A stretch of 64,000 nt of DNA, taken from Microvelia longipes. Its lineage: Eukaryota > Arthropoda > Insecta > Hemiptera > Veliidae. The first letter of the stretch is position 1, and every line of letters begins with the position of its first letter. Both the position numbers and the translations under genes were made by a program. Positions 50,901-59,985 of the stretch are shown in pieces. The notes under the pieces are model-generated. The model saw only the letters and a list, made by a program, of their open reading frames with translations. It had not been told where the DNA came from and searched no databases. The stretch lies in contig JACMZG010001913.1 in assembly GCA_018340805.1 (NCBI GenBank), positions 23,049,110-23,113,109 of the forward strand, written 5' to 3'.

Positions 50901-51504
50901 AGTTAATAATAAAATTTTTTATTTTATACATACAATAATGAAATAATATTCTTAACAGTTATAAATGAAATGTATATTTCTATTAAAGAATTTTTTTTCA
51001 AAAGTATGTGAGCTGGGGGCTCACATACTTTTGAAAAAAAAATTAATATTTTTTTTTTAAGTTGAATTAATATTTTTTCAAAGTAGGAAATAAGTCTCTC
51101 CACTGATGTTAATATTTCTTTAAAATTAAGCATTACGATTAAGAACTAAATCAGTCACTTAGTACGTTATTCATAATCTCAGAATGAAATTTCTCTACAA
51201 ATAATACACGAGCAGTTGATGCACTAGATTGTAAACATACTTGGTACATAGTTGATACTTAGCCTGCTTGAAGTGTGTTCATGGGATATATTTGTAAAAA
51301 ATGTTTTCTATTTCTTTTAATTCTACAGCAGGTTTATTGCTTATAGAATTGGAATTTCAAGGTAAAATGGTCTTCTACCTTTACCATGTTACTTAATTCT
51401 TCTTGAAGATTTGGGTCTTCAGGTGGTGAAGGCGTTAATGTAGATGAAGAATCTGACGCTTCGCTTTCACTGCGGGAGGCATCCTCAGAGATGTAGGACG
51501 TCAT
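32781..51504 (-). CDS. F-box/leucine-rich-repeat protein, complete 11-exon gene
   Basis: Eleven coding exons join to 1,656 bp, giving 551 residues plus TAA, with every intron GT..AG and all phases matching. Seen: a Ser/Glu-rich N-terminus (residues 1-68); an F-box at about 72-111 beginning LPDKVLLHIFSYL, with the usual RLARVCRKW and LW positions; then degenerate leucine-rich repeats to about 507; and a basic/aromatic tail ending in LIFN. A run of six Glu lies at about residues 233-238. Known of the family: F-box proteins bind Skp1 in SCF ubiquitin ligases and the LRRs select the substrate. Inferred: a substrate receptor conserved in arthropods; I recognise the family from insects but not a secure gene name. 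An in-frame TAG lies 21 bases upstream of the ATG, which supports 51,504 as the start. The introns are 0.1-5.5 kb and packed with repeats. The 5' UTR, promoter and poly(A) site are not resolved. Confidence 0.93.
33151..33406. repeat. 32-bp satellite, 8 units, in the last F-box intron
   Basis: Unit GACGCCATCTAGAGGCTAAC plus ATAGGTGTGGTT. Lies between exons 10 and 11. Confidence 0.9.
34269..34472 (-). CDS. F-box/LRR gene exon 10
   Basis: A 204-bp exon with acceptor TTTCACAG and donor AG|GTAAGT. It encodes ILVMGTVDRLGGN, VDQLMDSIATNCPNVERLEL, RWDPENLRFSDKSQKAIDIL and the leucine-rich KCFKLKNLCL. It ends phase 2, with Ser completed by exon 11. Confidence 0.95.
34955..35245. mobile_element. Fold-back family copy in F-box intron 9
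   Basis: Two inverted arms: TTGTGCGAGAGACACCTAGG at 34,967 and CCTAGGTGTCTCTCGCACAA at 35,172. Between them are CTCTGTCGGCGCCCTGATGA and TGATGACGAATGTCGAATGA. It is shorter than the 60-kb element. Confidence 0.75.
35565..35767 (-). CDS. F-box/LRR gene exon 9
   Basis: A 203-bp exon with acceptor TGCAG and donor CA|GTAAGT. It encodes VLKAWAEIGNTKSLVALDLD, SSDNLSDEALLKFL and HITDQLWMPILPLLKSI. The 'ALDLDSSDNLSDEAL' and 'LALSGMVHITDQLW' units are recognisable leucine-rich repeats. It ends phase 2. Confidence 0.95.
36690..36985. repeat. ~16-bp unit array with inverted satellites, F-box intron 8
   Basis: Unit ACAACACCACGATGTTC repeated from 36,715 to 36,835, with inverted forms (CATCGTGATGTTG types) on both sides to 36,985. 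Arms can pair locally. Confidence 0.7.
37765..37931 (-). CDS. F-box/LRR gene exon 8
   Basis: A 167-bp exon with acceptor TTGGCAG and donor TCA|GTGAGT. It encodes LKSEFLMQVEWEKSALQELD, then TDLSTECLIDMLTRIPGLRF and AGQLNGMNDS, all typical of LRR units. It ends phase 0. Confidence 0.94.
38270..38475. repeat. ~50-bp tandem repeat, F-box intron 7
   Basis: Unit CTCGTAAATGGCGAGGATCA plus TACAACATCCTTGTAAATGGAT, about four copies. An isolated inverted piece (GATCCTCGCCATTTATAT) is at 38,650. The minus-strand frame (YDPRHLRGSIYK repeats) is by-product. Confidence 0.8.
39971..40076 (-). CDS. F-box/LRR gene exon 7
   Basis: A 106-bp exon with acceptor TTTTCAG and donor A|GTAAGT. It encodes LECLAVNFCAKVTGSTMKAL and RSRRLKCLLMDQT, a leucine-rich repeat that directly continues exon 6. 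It leaves one base, completed to Ser by exon 8. Confidence 0.93.
40220..40800 (+). mobile_element. 5S-containing element, 5' part, with GC-rich insert
   Basis: Begins TTTTAACTTTTCCTAGTTCA. It has the GTATTTGTATAAAAAGTATTG and TATCATCATA blocks and ends near GCATGTAGCCATGTATAAAAT and TGCCAAGTTTCATTAG. About 85 bases at 40,605-40,690 (including CTCGGCCGCTGCTCCTTCGT) have no counterpart in the other copies. Lies in intron 6 of the F-box gene. Confidence 0.6.
41118..41278 (-). CDS. F-box/LRR gene exon 6, acidic stretch
   Basis: A 161-bp exon with acceptor TTACAG and donor CAG|GTATGT. It encodes TYEKM, six Glu, IYEVINVHKL and then a leucine-rich repeat with ATPNLRVINLYGINFVDDSH and SSNCIQ. The Glu run is coded by mixed GAA/GAG, so it is not a simple microsatellite. 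Confidence 0.94.
41456..42195 (-). mobile_element. Full-length copy of the 5S-containing element
   Basis: Minus orientation with both ends: the 3' end at 41,456 (AGCACGGGGTGCCTCGAAC on plus) and the 5' end at 42,195 (GAGGAAAAGT on plus). The 5S core at 41,632-41,670 reads AAAAGCAGCGCCGAGGGTGG and TCATCGCTGGG on the minus strand. There are two tail units and an (AC)n run near 42,030. It sits in intron 5 of the F-box gene. Confidence 0.75.
42411..43389 (-). mobile_element. Putative ~1-kb transposon remnant with N-terminal recombinase-like ORF
   Basis: The ends share an inverted CTACT(A/C)..GGCAGCAAAAT motif (42,423 and 43,357-43,385), and a third inverted copy at about 42,580-42,610. A minus-strand frame (42,771 to 42,589) reads MSENNSEVNKDTTIVDIDEL, then SLLPVKSRSKYLKYL and a premature end. 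'LLPxKSRxxYxxxY' resembles the start of Crypton-like tyrosine recombinases (inference from a short motif). The frame breaks at the inner inverted repeat. A related end is at 44,410. Confidence 0.4.
43450..43567 (-). CDS. F-box/LRR gene exon 5
   Basis: Too short to stand out as an open frame; found by searching the intron for the expected family sequence. Acceptor TTTTGCAG, donor G|GTATTT. It encodes AFPTKLRYMCICLSEVIF and then a segment ending INGLEILHLI. The 118 bp leave one base, completed to Gly by exon 6. Confidence 0.92.
44659..44869. mobile_element. Near-perfect 210-bp inverted repeat in F-box intron 4
   Basis: The left arm AATATTAACAACACCAACTT ... CTCTGAGCAGAGCCGGCTTTC is mirrored by GAAAGCCGGCTCTGCTCAGT ... 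GGTGTTGTTAATATT with very few differences. A second hairpin (ATTCTTGGAGTC/GACTCCAAGAAT) lies at its centre. A one-armed relative with ACTCAACATCTCACC and CTGTAGATGGCATTAT is at 30,385-30,510. Confidence 0.85.
46450..46606 (-). CDS. F-box/LRR gene exon 4
   Basis: A 157-bp exon (one base plus 52 codons) with acceptor TTTTTAG and donor CAG|GTAATT. It encodes IRFGPSLRYIELPIEL and a leucine-rich stretch with NKCPNLTNMLLDFST. Its phases match exons 3 and 5. Confidence 0.93.
47665..48010 (-). mobile_element. 5S-containing element, ends only
   Basis: Minus orientation. The 3' end (GGTACCTCAGAACTTTTCCTC on plus) is close to a 5' part (ACAAACACCGATTACTAAACA, ATCTCGGTTTCAGAGTTTTT on plus). The 5S core is deleted. 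Lies in intron 3 of the F-box gene. Confidence 0.5.
48245..48345 (-). mobile_element. End fragment of the fold-back family
   Basis: ATATCATTTGATACTACACT followed by ACCGAGTTTTGCAAAACATG and AATAGTTGACA; a single end only. A similar scrap is at 16,745-16,790 (TTAACTATTCATGTATTGCA). Confidence 0.5.
49821..50020 (-). CDS. F-box/LRR gene exon 3, F-box domain
   Basis: A 200-bp exon with acceptor TTTTTCAG and donor AG|GTTAAT. It encodes the whole F-box (LPDKVLLHIFSYLSHAEI, then RLARVCRKW and LW), followed by SLRPEVSGLHVGSLESLL. It ends phase 2 and the Ser codon is completed by the first base of the next exon. Confidence 0.95.
50991..51042. repeat. Perfect hairpin, 23-bp arms, in the intron before exon 3
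   Basis: TTTTTTTTCAAAAGTATGTG AGC, loop TGGGG, then the exact mirror. Lies between exons 3 and 1. Confidence 0.9.
51385..51504 (-). CDS. F-box/LRR gene exon 1 (residues 1-40), start codon
   Basis: Starts MTSYISEDASRSESEASD and ends ELSNM before the donor GTAAAG, phase 0. It is hydrophilic and Ser/Glu-rich. The exon and the sequence just upstream form one arm of an inverted repeat whose other arm is at about 51,540-51,665 on the opposite strand. Because the same sequence recurs in a fold-back at 29.6 kb, this exon may be element-derived. The exon is less certain than exons 2-11, although phase and donor fit. Confidence 0.75.
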
Positions 51505-51700
51505 GGATGAAAACACAATGCTCTACAAAACTGAACAGTTAGGTTTTGTAGAGCATTGTGTTTTCATCCATGATGTCCTACATTAATAAAGATGCCGCCC
51601 ACAGTGAAAGCGAAACGTCGGATTCTTCATTTACATTAACGCCTTCACCCCAGGAAGACGTATATTTTCATGACGATAACCGCGAAAACCTACGCCGTTT
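51400..51700. repeat. Inverted repeat that includes F-box exon 1
   Basis: Centred near 51,535. The minus arm is exon 1 with its upstream bases; the plus arm (51,540-51,665) reads VFSSMMSYINKDAAHSESET, then SDSSFTLTPSPQEDVYF. The match covers roughly 125 bp per arm with few differences, then ends abruptly after GAAGAC. The non-gene arm goes on into the CGCGGTT...CCTACGCCGTTTA end shared with the 29.6-kb copy. Confidence 0.85.
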
Positions 51701-51826
51701 ATTATTTCTTTTTAGTAGTCAAATTTTGTGACGAAATATGCGCGTGGACAAATAGTCAAGTGATGGACATTATAACCATTTACGCAGTTAAATAATGAAG
51801 GCTGTGGATTCTATGAGTATACTCAC

Positions 51827-51910
51827 AGTGTTAGCAAAAGGACTACGTAAAACTCCGGTACCATCATCAATATACACTTGAGACCTTTCAACAGCTAGTT
51901 GACCCCAAAC
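51827..51910 (-). CDS. F-box/LRR gene exon 2 (residues 41-68)
   Basis: An 84-bp phase-0 exon beginning VWGQLAVERSQVYIDDG and ending SPFANT. The acceptor is CTAG and the donor GTGAGT. Note the order: this piece lies upstream (higher coordinate) of the exon 1 stretch at 51,385-51,504. On the minus strand it would therefore be transcribed before it. Either it is the more 5' exon and the 51,385-51,504 piece follows it, or one of the two is used alternatively; both are phase 0 at each end, so the frame to exon 3 is kept in any order. Its splice to exon 3 at 50,020 is also in phase. Confidence 0.8.
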
Positions 51911-51914
51911 CTAG

Positions 51915-54900
51915 CCATTTTGAAACAAATGTTTAATAAAAACATGGTGACCAACGTCATTTAATAATATATTTAATAAATTTAACGCAGCAACAGTAAT
52001 TAATTAGTTTATTTAAGTACTAAAATTTTGTCAATTGCTATCATACAAGTCAAACATTTATAGCTAATTATTATTTTTTATTCATTATAAGTATTAAATA
52101 TATCCCTTTTGATATAATCATATTGTATCTCTCTTGACTCTCTTTTAATATTTTCATTAAAATATAATTTTAAAAATATCCATAAGCCTACAAATATCTT
52201 ATGCAAATTTTTACAATTCTAAAATTCATGTTTTCAACAATTTTAAAATATGTTGGAGAAATAAATTTAAAGCTATTTATAACGTTTCCTTACAAATTTA
52301 GATCGAGCTTAAATTTCTGTGGTAATAATACTAAATGTTCATGTATTTAACGAAGAACCATACTAAAGATTTTCAACATATTCACCAAAAACAGTTCAAG
52401 ATCATGCCAACAGCACAGTTTCAAGCCCAATATTTTTTGTAAGTTTACAAAACTTCATTTAAAATTATGAAAAAATACGCGACAGAAAAATTGCGCAAGC
52501 TATATCTTCATTTAAGTAACAATAAAAAAAAGTTGGTATATTTTCAAAAAAAAAATGCTGAAAGCAGTACTAAATGAGTCGCAATTTTAGTTCCGACTCT
52601 TGGACTATTTTTTTCAACTAACCTACTGTACAATTTTGAACCCTAATTTGTTTAGAGGTACTTAATAGTGGCAATAAGTGAAAAATAGATTAAACGTTAA
52701 TATCGCCCTTCTCTTAACATGACTAATTTTGAGTATTTTAGTGCGACCCTTGTCAAGCTATGACAATAATTAAAGCCTAAAGGGTTGGCTGGTTATATTT
52801 GGGTTAACAATAGCAAACCTAAATTAGGCTGACCTACACGAGGGTAAGAAGGCTTTGTATTCAAGTAAATTATACGATAATGTCACGAGACTTGACGCAT
52901 GAATCTCAATCCATTTGTTAGTTTTAATTTCTCTTTTTCTTATCTATATAAATATATATAAAAGTAAATATGTTTAAGAATACATTTTCTTATGTTTGTG
53001 TTTAAGAATATTATTTTATATTACACTTCCTAACTGCATTTGTTTTCAAGAACTTAATTTTCTAATACTTTACATGACTAATATTTGTTTTAAAGAATTT
53101 GATATTATTTTTCCTGTTATATTTTTGATAACTTTCTCAGCTTTGTGTTTAATTATTATTATAGTGTTTTCAGAGATGTTTACACAAGATACTTAAATAA
53201 ATCAATTCAACTATTTTCTTTAATTTTTTACTTTTACACTTTGATTAGCATGCATCTTACAATGATTTTTTTAAACAATTTTTCTCATTACGTTCTACAT
53301 ATTTTTACACCTTTATTTGATTTTAAGAATGTTATTTTCTATAACTCGCTCTCACTTGTAGTTACTTTTAATACTGTTATTTCCATTGCATTCTACAATT
53401 TTATTTATTTTTACACATGTTATTGTCTTTAATTTTTTTTTCACTTTTAGTTAGTTTTAAGATATTTTCATTTTGCTCCACTACTTCTATTACATTCTTT
53501 ATTTTTGACAATTTTTTCTCTACTTTAGTAGTTTTAAAACTATCTTCACACTTTTATTTATTTTTGACAATTTTTTCTCACTTTTAGTTCATTTTAAGAA
53601 TGTTATCTTCTATTACATTCTATACTTTTTATTTATTTTTACAATTTTTTCTTACTTTAAATTAGTTATGTTATCTTCTATTACATTCTACACTTTTATT
53701 TATTTTTTACCATTTTTCTAACTTAAATTTTTTTTAAGAATTTTTTTTTTCTATTACATTCTACTCTTTTATTTATTTTTATAAATTTTATTATCTATTA
53801 CCTTTTTCACATGTATTTTTCAATAATGTCAAGCTGCATGTTTTTCTTACATGTTTTGTTTAGTGCTTATCTTTAACATTTAAAACCGAGATTTTACCCA
53901 AAGTCGTGTCAAATAAAACACCTTAAACTATACCTCTTTAAAATGTTATATTTCACTCGACTTTACTAGACATTGATTGTTGTTGCGTGATTCCAATTTT
54001 TGCCCCAAATACAATTCTAAAAGGTAAAATATTTTTTAATTGCATTCTTGCTATTTTTTTATAAACATAATTCTTTGGCAAATAATATATTCGTTTAAAA
54101 TAGTATATAGTATATAAATATATAATCTACTATAATTTATACAAAAAGGGGTATTACTGGACTGTAAAAAATTTAACTAGCGAAAAAGTTCATAAAAGAA
54201 GACAGCCGTCCAAATATAGTTGATATATATCGTATTAATCAAGGGCATTAAGCAAGGGTGATAAATTAGTTTAAAGATAAGTTTGACAGATTTGTATACA
54301 TTTAACAGATCACCTAACACAGACAATTTAAAATAAGTTTGAAAGGCTAGTTAAAGGGCAACCAATTTGACCATTTAAATCTAAACGTAGGTATTGTGTA
54401 AATTTGACAAACTTGGTTTAAATGAGTGTAACATACTTATGTTTAAACATAGAAGATTGCAAGAAATCGTTAATAACTAATATTATTAGCTATAAAGTTT
54501 TCAATAATAAGTCAGAAAAAAGTTTGATAAAATGTTTAAAGTTTGAATATTAGCATCTCTCGCACAAAATTTACTAGTTTGACAAAGGTCCTTAATTCTA
54601 TTCCATAAATTAGTCATCAGTTTCACTTTTTCATCAGGTTTCACTTTTTAAAAAATGTATATTGTCTGTAAATAAATAAATTTACTGTTGCTGCTTGTAA
54701 AAATAAATATATATAATATTTTACTGACGTCGTCACACATGTTTCTATATCTCTACTCCAAAACTACGAAATAACCAAAGAACAGTTTATAATTTTTCAC
54801 TTTACGAATCACATTTATTTATGAAAACATTATTATTCTGCAGTCAATTTTTTAGTACAATTTTTTTAAACTATTGTATTAAATACAGAAATTTATTAAT

Positions 54901-55420
54901 GAAAGATCACTTTGTAACACTATTATTAATTTGTATATTAATCTATAATGAATTAAAATTAAAGATAACAAATAAATAAACAGAGTAACCAAAATAAAAG
55001 AATCAAATAACGTTTAAAAAAGTAAATAATATGAGACGTTACACAAGCCGACGTATGCTAGCCGGCCGAGCGCTGCCCCCACAATTTTTTAAATTTAGTG
55101 TTGTCCCCACCCCATAAGGAATTATTATTAGATACGAGGGCGCTTGTAGTCTAGAGGTAGCCGATATTTAAAATATTTCTTTTCCTAAAAGTACTTTAAA
55201 GTTATTTAACTATTCTTATTTTATTATTTCATTTATACATTTTGTTCAACCTTTCAAGCTGTCAGCGAGTGTCAATCAAGAGTGAATGCAGTTATGTCAG
55301 TCATTTATGGCACTTTGTCAAATTGTTTCATTTTTTAAAACAATGAAACATATTCATTAGAAAGAATAAATATTTAATCGCTTAGAATATTTACTGGATC
55401 AGATTCGTTCTTCGTCTTGA
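51915..55420. other. Upstream of F-box exon 2; no gene recognised
   Basis: The promoter and 5' UTR of the F-box gene should lie here but cannot be pinned. A GC-richer patch (55,045-55,165, GCCGGCCGAGCGCTGCCCCC) stands out without coding signals. The T-rich repeat at 53.2-53.9 kb fills much of it. Confidence 0.4.
53180..53870. repeat. T-rich degenerate tandem repeat of ~80-bp period
   Basis: Recurrent CACTTTTATTTATTTTTGAC, ATTTTTTCTCACTTTTAGTT and CTTCTATTACATTCTA in order. Plus-strand open frames (52,996-53,432) come from it. Confidence 0.65.
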
Positions 55421-55421
55421 T

Positions 55422-55451
55422 ATATATATATATATATATATAATATATTAT

Positions 55452-55527
<76 letters not shown>
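55422..55527. repeat. (TA)n microsatellite
   Basis: About 100 bp of TA with four short inversions of phase (TATAATATAT). Confidence 0.95.
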
Positions 55528-55528
<1 letters not shown>

Positions 55529-55671
55529 GTATTATTCGTATATGTATACGACTTTCAAAAGTGAAGACTTTAAGTTCATTAGCATAAATAAATAAATACA
55601 TTTATATTTTATAAATAGAATAAACAAATTGAAACTCCATTTACAATACGTATAAAAAAAATTACATTGAT

Positions 55672-57320
55672 ATGTCGTGGAGGAAAAAGAAAGAATTATT
55701 TCTCCTCTCTAATCACCCTCCGTTGCTAAGAAACATAATACTACAACGTCAACTGATACAAGCACGATGTTTGGTGCTGCAAACCCCGTTAAAACCCGCA
55801 ACACGTTCTAGTATTGCAAATATTGCTGGTGCTTGCCTCTTTCCCTACTTCTTGTAAATTTGACGCTTTAACATCCAGTAATGTTAAACCTCCTCCTATT
55901 GATATAAGGAGGTAACAAACTTTGGGGACTTTACCCGATAGAAAACCGCATTCGATTCTGATAGCTTCCGATGCAAAGCTAGGTCTTGAGATGTAGATAT
56001 TTATTGCGGCCACACAGTGACTATCAGAAAGAAGTTCGTCAATAATGATCAGAGGGCATCAGCTTCCACACATTTTAGTAGAAAGAAGACAAATTGAAAG
56101 ATGACAGAATCATCAGATATTTATAACACTGCATACCCATTTACACCACTTCTCACCCACCGAGGAAATATACAGAATCTCACGGATATTCAGTCCAAAA
56201 TGTCACTACGTGTACCTAGAGCAAATAATGTACTGTCCCTCTTTTTCTTTGACCTCGAACCAAATCTTAATAACAATAATTTTTCAGAATAATAACTCTA
56301 TTGTACTCTAGGAATAAGATTGAGGACCCAAATCAGAGGGATGACATTACAAACCCTACAACGAGGTATCTTAATTACAAACAGCCCTGCGTAAAATGTG
56401 CTCAAGATTCATTACGGCTAACTCGGGAAACAGAAACGCTCTGTCGCTCTTAGCCGAGGAAAACACTCCACCATCTACAAAGGTTGCTCTGCTCACGGGA
56501 AACTTATATTCTACTTGTTTAGGAAAAATATCCGCCGGAATTTCACTTTTCCTATTATACATTAATTTAATTAATTTCCTCTTTACTAAGTGATGATTGT
56601 ATTTGTAGACAACTCTGATTATATCATTGTAGACATCATATTCTCAAGCTTTGAGAAAAATAAATACTGCTTGGCCGTCTTTCTTGATGAAACGCATCGA
56701 GTGTTGCATGCTCGCTTGCTTCATAGTAATGTTTTTGGCCAGTCATTCTTAACCAATTCCTCAACCCTTACCCTCACACAATCCGCTACCTTGGTCAACA
56801 CCTCGAGAGACGCATAACTTGACCCCACAACACAAAGTCTAAAATGAAATCACACATACCAAGACTTCTAGGCCGTTGCTACAAGCTGACTTTGAATTAC
56901 AAGCTTTAAATTTATAATTCGATTCTAAATCCAGCTCTATGACATATAGGTCTGAGGTGGCGCAAAACGCTCCATTCAAATATCCTTAAAACAATGACAA
57001 ATGCTCTCTTCTATGTTTCATCGATACCCTAAACGAGCATAGAGATATATACTAGAGGGAGCATACCCTATCTCAATACATTGAAAGGCCGAAACATCGT
57101 ATTGGGGCTCTCAGGGACTCTATGTAACCTCCTTCAAGAGTGAGTTAAGATTATAATTAATCTATTGTTTTCGGTTTCCAACACATATTTTGTGTTTTGA
57201 TTTGTATTTTAAACATTCTTCTGTATAAGTTACAGTAATTTCGTACTGACTATTTGATTACATTTTTACCGACGGTGGTCAGGTTACTTTTTCTATGTTT
57301 CAAAATTCAACCAATAGGGC
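55672..57320 (+). mobile_element. Decayed, internally deleted Jockey-like non-LTR retrotransposon
   Basis: Seen: in broken plus-strand frames, a gag-type region with NVKPPPIDIRR (about 55,880), LSLFFFDLEPNLNNNNFSE (about 56,240), and zinc-knuckle remnants YKQPCVKCAQDSLRL (about 56,375) and HSTIYKGCSAHGKLI (about 56,470). These match the ORF1 protein of Jockey-clade elements in order. An RT-like scrap CLAVFLDETHRVLHARLL follows at about 56,670, then a 3' tail. The spacing is far too short for a full reverse transcriptase, so a large internal deletion is inferred. Stops and frameshifts break every frame. The last 250 bp (57,065-57,312) match a second copy at 4.2 kb. Confidence 0.7.
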
Positions 57321-57472
57321 CCCTCTAGTAATAATATGTCTATGTACACGATGATTTTAAAGTAACTTTTGACCACTTCCTATACATATCCCGTTATCAA
57401 TACTTTCATTAATCTTTATCTGATCATTCTAATCCTTTTGTTTAGACACTATGCTCTTAATCCATTCCAGAC

Positions 57473-57506
57473 AACCATCCTTTGTCTAAACAGACAAAGG
57501 ATGGTT
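57473..57506. repeat. Perfect hairpin, 15-bp arms
   Basis: AACCATCCTTTGTCT, loop AAAC, AGACAAAGGATGGTT; 160 bp past the end of the Jockey-like remnant. Confidence 0.9.
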
Positions 57507-57519
57507 AATATCAACGGAT

Positions 57520-59980
57520 ATTTTCCTCTCCCATGTTATGCCACGACGATGTAATTTTTAACCTAAGTACTAATAATCGTATGTAACCGCGCTTTACTAA
57601 ATAAAAAAAAAATGAGAATCGTGTTTTTTAGGTAAATACGAAGACTTGTCTCATTTTGTCGCTAAGTGCTATAAAGTTAAAAATAATTATAATAAAAAGC
57701 CTTAGCTTGCTACCCAAATTTAATATGACTAAAGCAATTTAAATAAATAAATAAATAACACCTTTATTATTTTCTTTTACAGAGGAATCAAAATATAAAA
57801 ATTGGTAAATATAAAAATTGGTAAAAACAAAAATAGAAAATAAAAGGGGCATGGCTCAGTTTTTAAACTGGTCTTCCGCCTGACCAGTAATTTATGACCA
57901 CGTAACAAAATACAAGTTTATAAACTTTGAACTTAGCTAATATTCAGGTCGTTAACAATAGAACTGTATTTATTACAGTACTCCAAGCCAACCTAGGAGT
58001 TGTCTTAGGTTGCGTAAGGTAAAATTTTTTTAAATCTCAGTAAGTATTTCTGTGAAAGTGAGAAAAAGAACACTTTCTTAAAAACTTATACACCTACCTA
58101 AAAGAAAACACGAAATAAAAACGTAATAAAACAAGTACACTCAATATTTCAAAACATTTTTCTAAGTTTTCCGCCATCTTTAAAAACTTTTTGACATTTA
58201 AAAATGTCTATTGAAAAGGAAGACTAAAAAAACTCCGCTCTATTTAAAACAAACATTTTTTAAAAATACATGAACTGAAATAACTTTAAAGTAAGTTTTA
58301 ATATTATTATATGAGTATATTCACTTATAAAAAAATAATATTAAAATATTATGACAACAAAATTAAAATCAATTGCTCAACTCAAATAAGCGTAAGAACT
58401 AACATATAAGATTATAATTCGCTAAAATATTTTTTTAATGAAAAGCGATGTTTATACTTTGCATTACACGAGTGTTTATAAGTACACTTGACTTTAATGA
58501 GACTTTCATCGCTATGCTAGTCTAAAATACGAAGTCTCAAGTCATATATATGTCATGAGATAAATAAATTAATGAAAAGTCAAGCAACGTTTAAATTCGA
58601 TAAATATGTTAAAATAACATAAATATTCTTTATTTTGTATTATATTTTGTATAAATTTATTTTCATTTACTACTTTAATGTGTGGTATATATCAAAAATG
58701 GAATAGTTGTGATTTAATATAGAGATGAAGCATCATGTTGTCTAGAGTGCATTCCGCTGGGATATGATATGAATTTTTTTGAATGAACGTCAGACAAACG
58801 ATACGTGTATAATTTAAGTCCATATGAGGTCATTTGTTTCAGATTACTGATTTATTTATTTTTATGACCAGACAGTGTAAAACTTGAAACTTAACTAGAT
58901 TTTTGGGGGTAAAATATTATATTATGTAACAAGAGTGTAAAGAGGGTCTTTTATTATAAGACCTGGTGACCGTGACGACTATATTTACAGTCGAGCGAAG
59001 CGAGACAGAAAAAGGAGGCGAGGTAAAAAAAAAGCCATTCCCAGTCGTGTAGCATATGCTATTTTTTTCGGGTGTAGTAATAGTAAACGACTATTTAAAA
59101 GAAAAACAGTATAATTTATAAAAATTTGCATGATTTGATGGCGAAATTGCAAATTGAATGAAAAAAAACTTATACTTTTGATGATAAATATATAAATAAT
59201 AATAATAATAATAATTCATTATTTTGAAAAAAGTTTTACAAGCTTTATCCTATTAAAGCTTAACCTTATATTAGTGAAAAAGCCAAAAAATAATTTATAA
59301 TACTCTATACTGGCGGCGTATTTTTAATCTTTGAAAACTATCCATGATTATTAAAACTTAATAATAAATAATTAATAACTGACTTTCCGATAATAAAAAA
59401 AACGTTCGATTATTTATTTGATAAATAAAAAATGTGAGAAGGGAAAGGAAGGTTATATTAGAACATTGTAATAAACTACTAGCGCCCATTTAATGGACAT
59501 TTGAGGAACTTAGCCAGCAACAGTAAACAACTTTTTTTACGCACTAAGTTTTAACTCTGATAACTAACTAAATCTGATAATAACTTTGGTGATAACCACA
59601 GGGGGAGTATAAAAGCAAAAAAGAGTCGCCAACGTTTTCAAGAAAACTAGATAAGCATGGGACAACTTGTCTCATATAGAGTTTAAAAGTATTGGAAAAG
59701 CGTACGTATGAAGTTTATGTTTTTATCTTTTAAGATCTAATACGCTTAATGTCAACTGACTTTAATTGTAGTAATTCTTTATTTTCTTAAGATTCATAAC
59801 TTTATAATCTTAAACATGGTAAGAATAGCATTAAATATGTATAATTAACTACTACACAACAATAAAGAACTAAAATTTTACTCGACGTGTTTATGAAGTG
59901 ACGATAGGAAGGATGTATTAGTGGTACGAGTGCCGAATACATAGTTCCCTACTATAGAAAGAAAAATAGGTAAAGAAATA
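57520..59980. other. No gene recognised
   Basis: AT-rich. An (AAT)n run is at 59,193-59,212. At 58,960-59,070 the GTCGAGCGAAGCGAGACAGA and GTGTAGCATATGCTATTTTT motifs recall the ends of the 42.4-kb element. Confidence 0.4.
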
Positions 59981-59985
59981 GGGCT

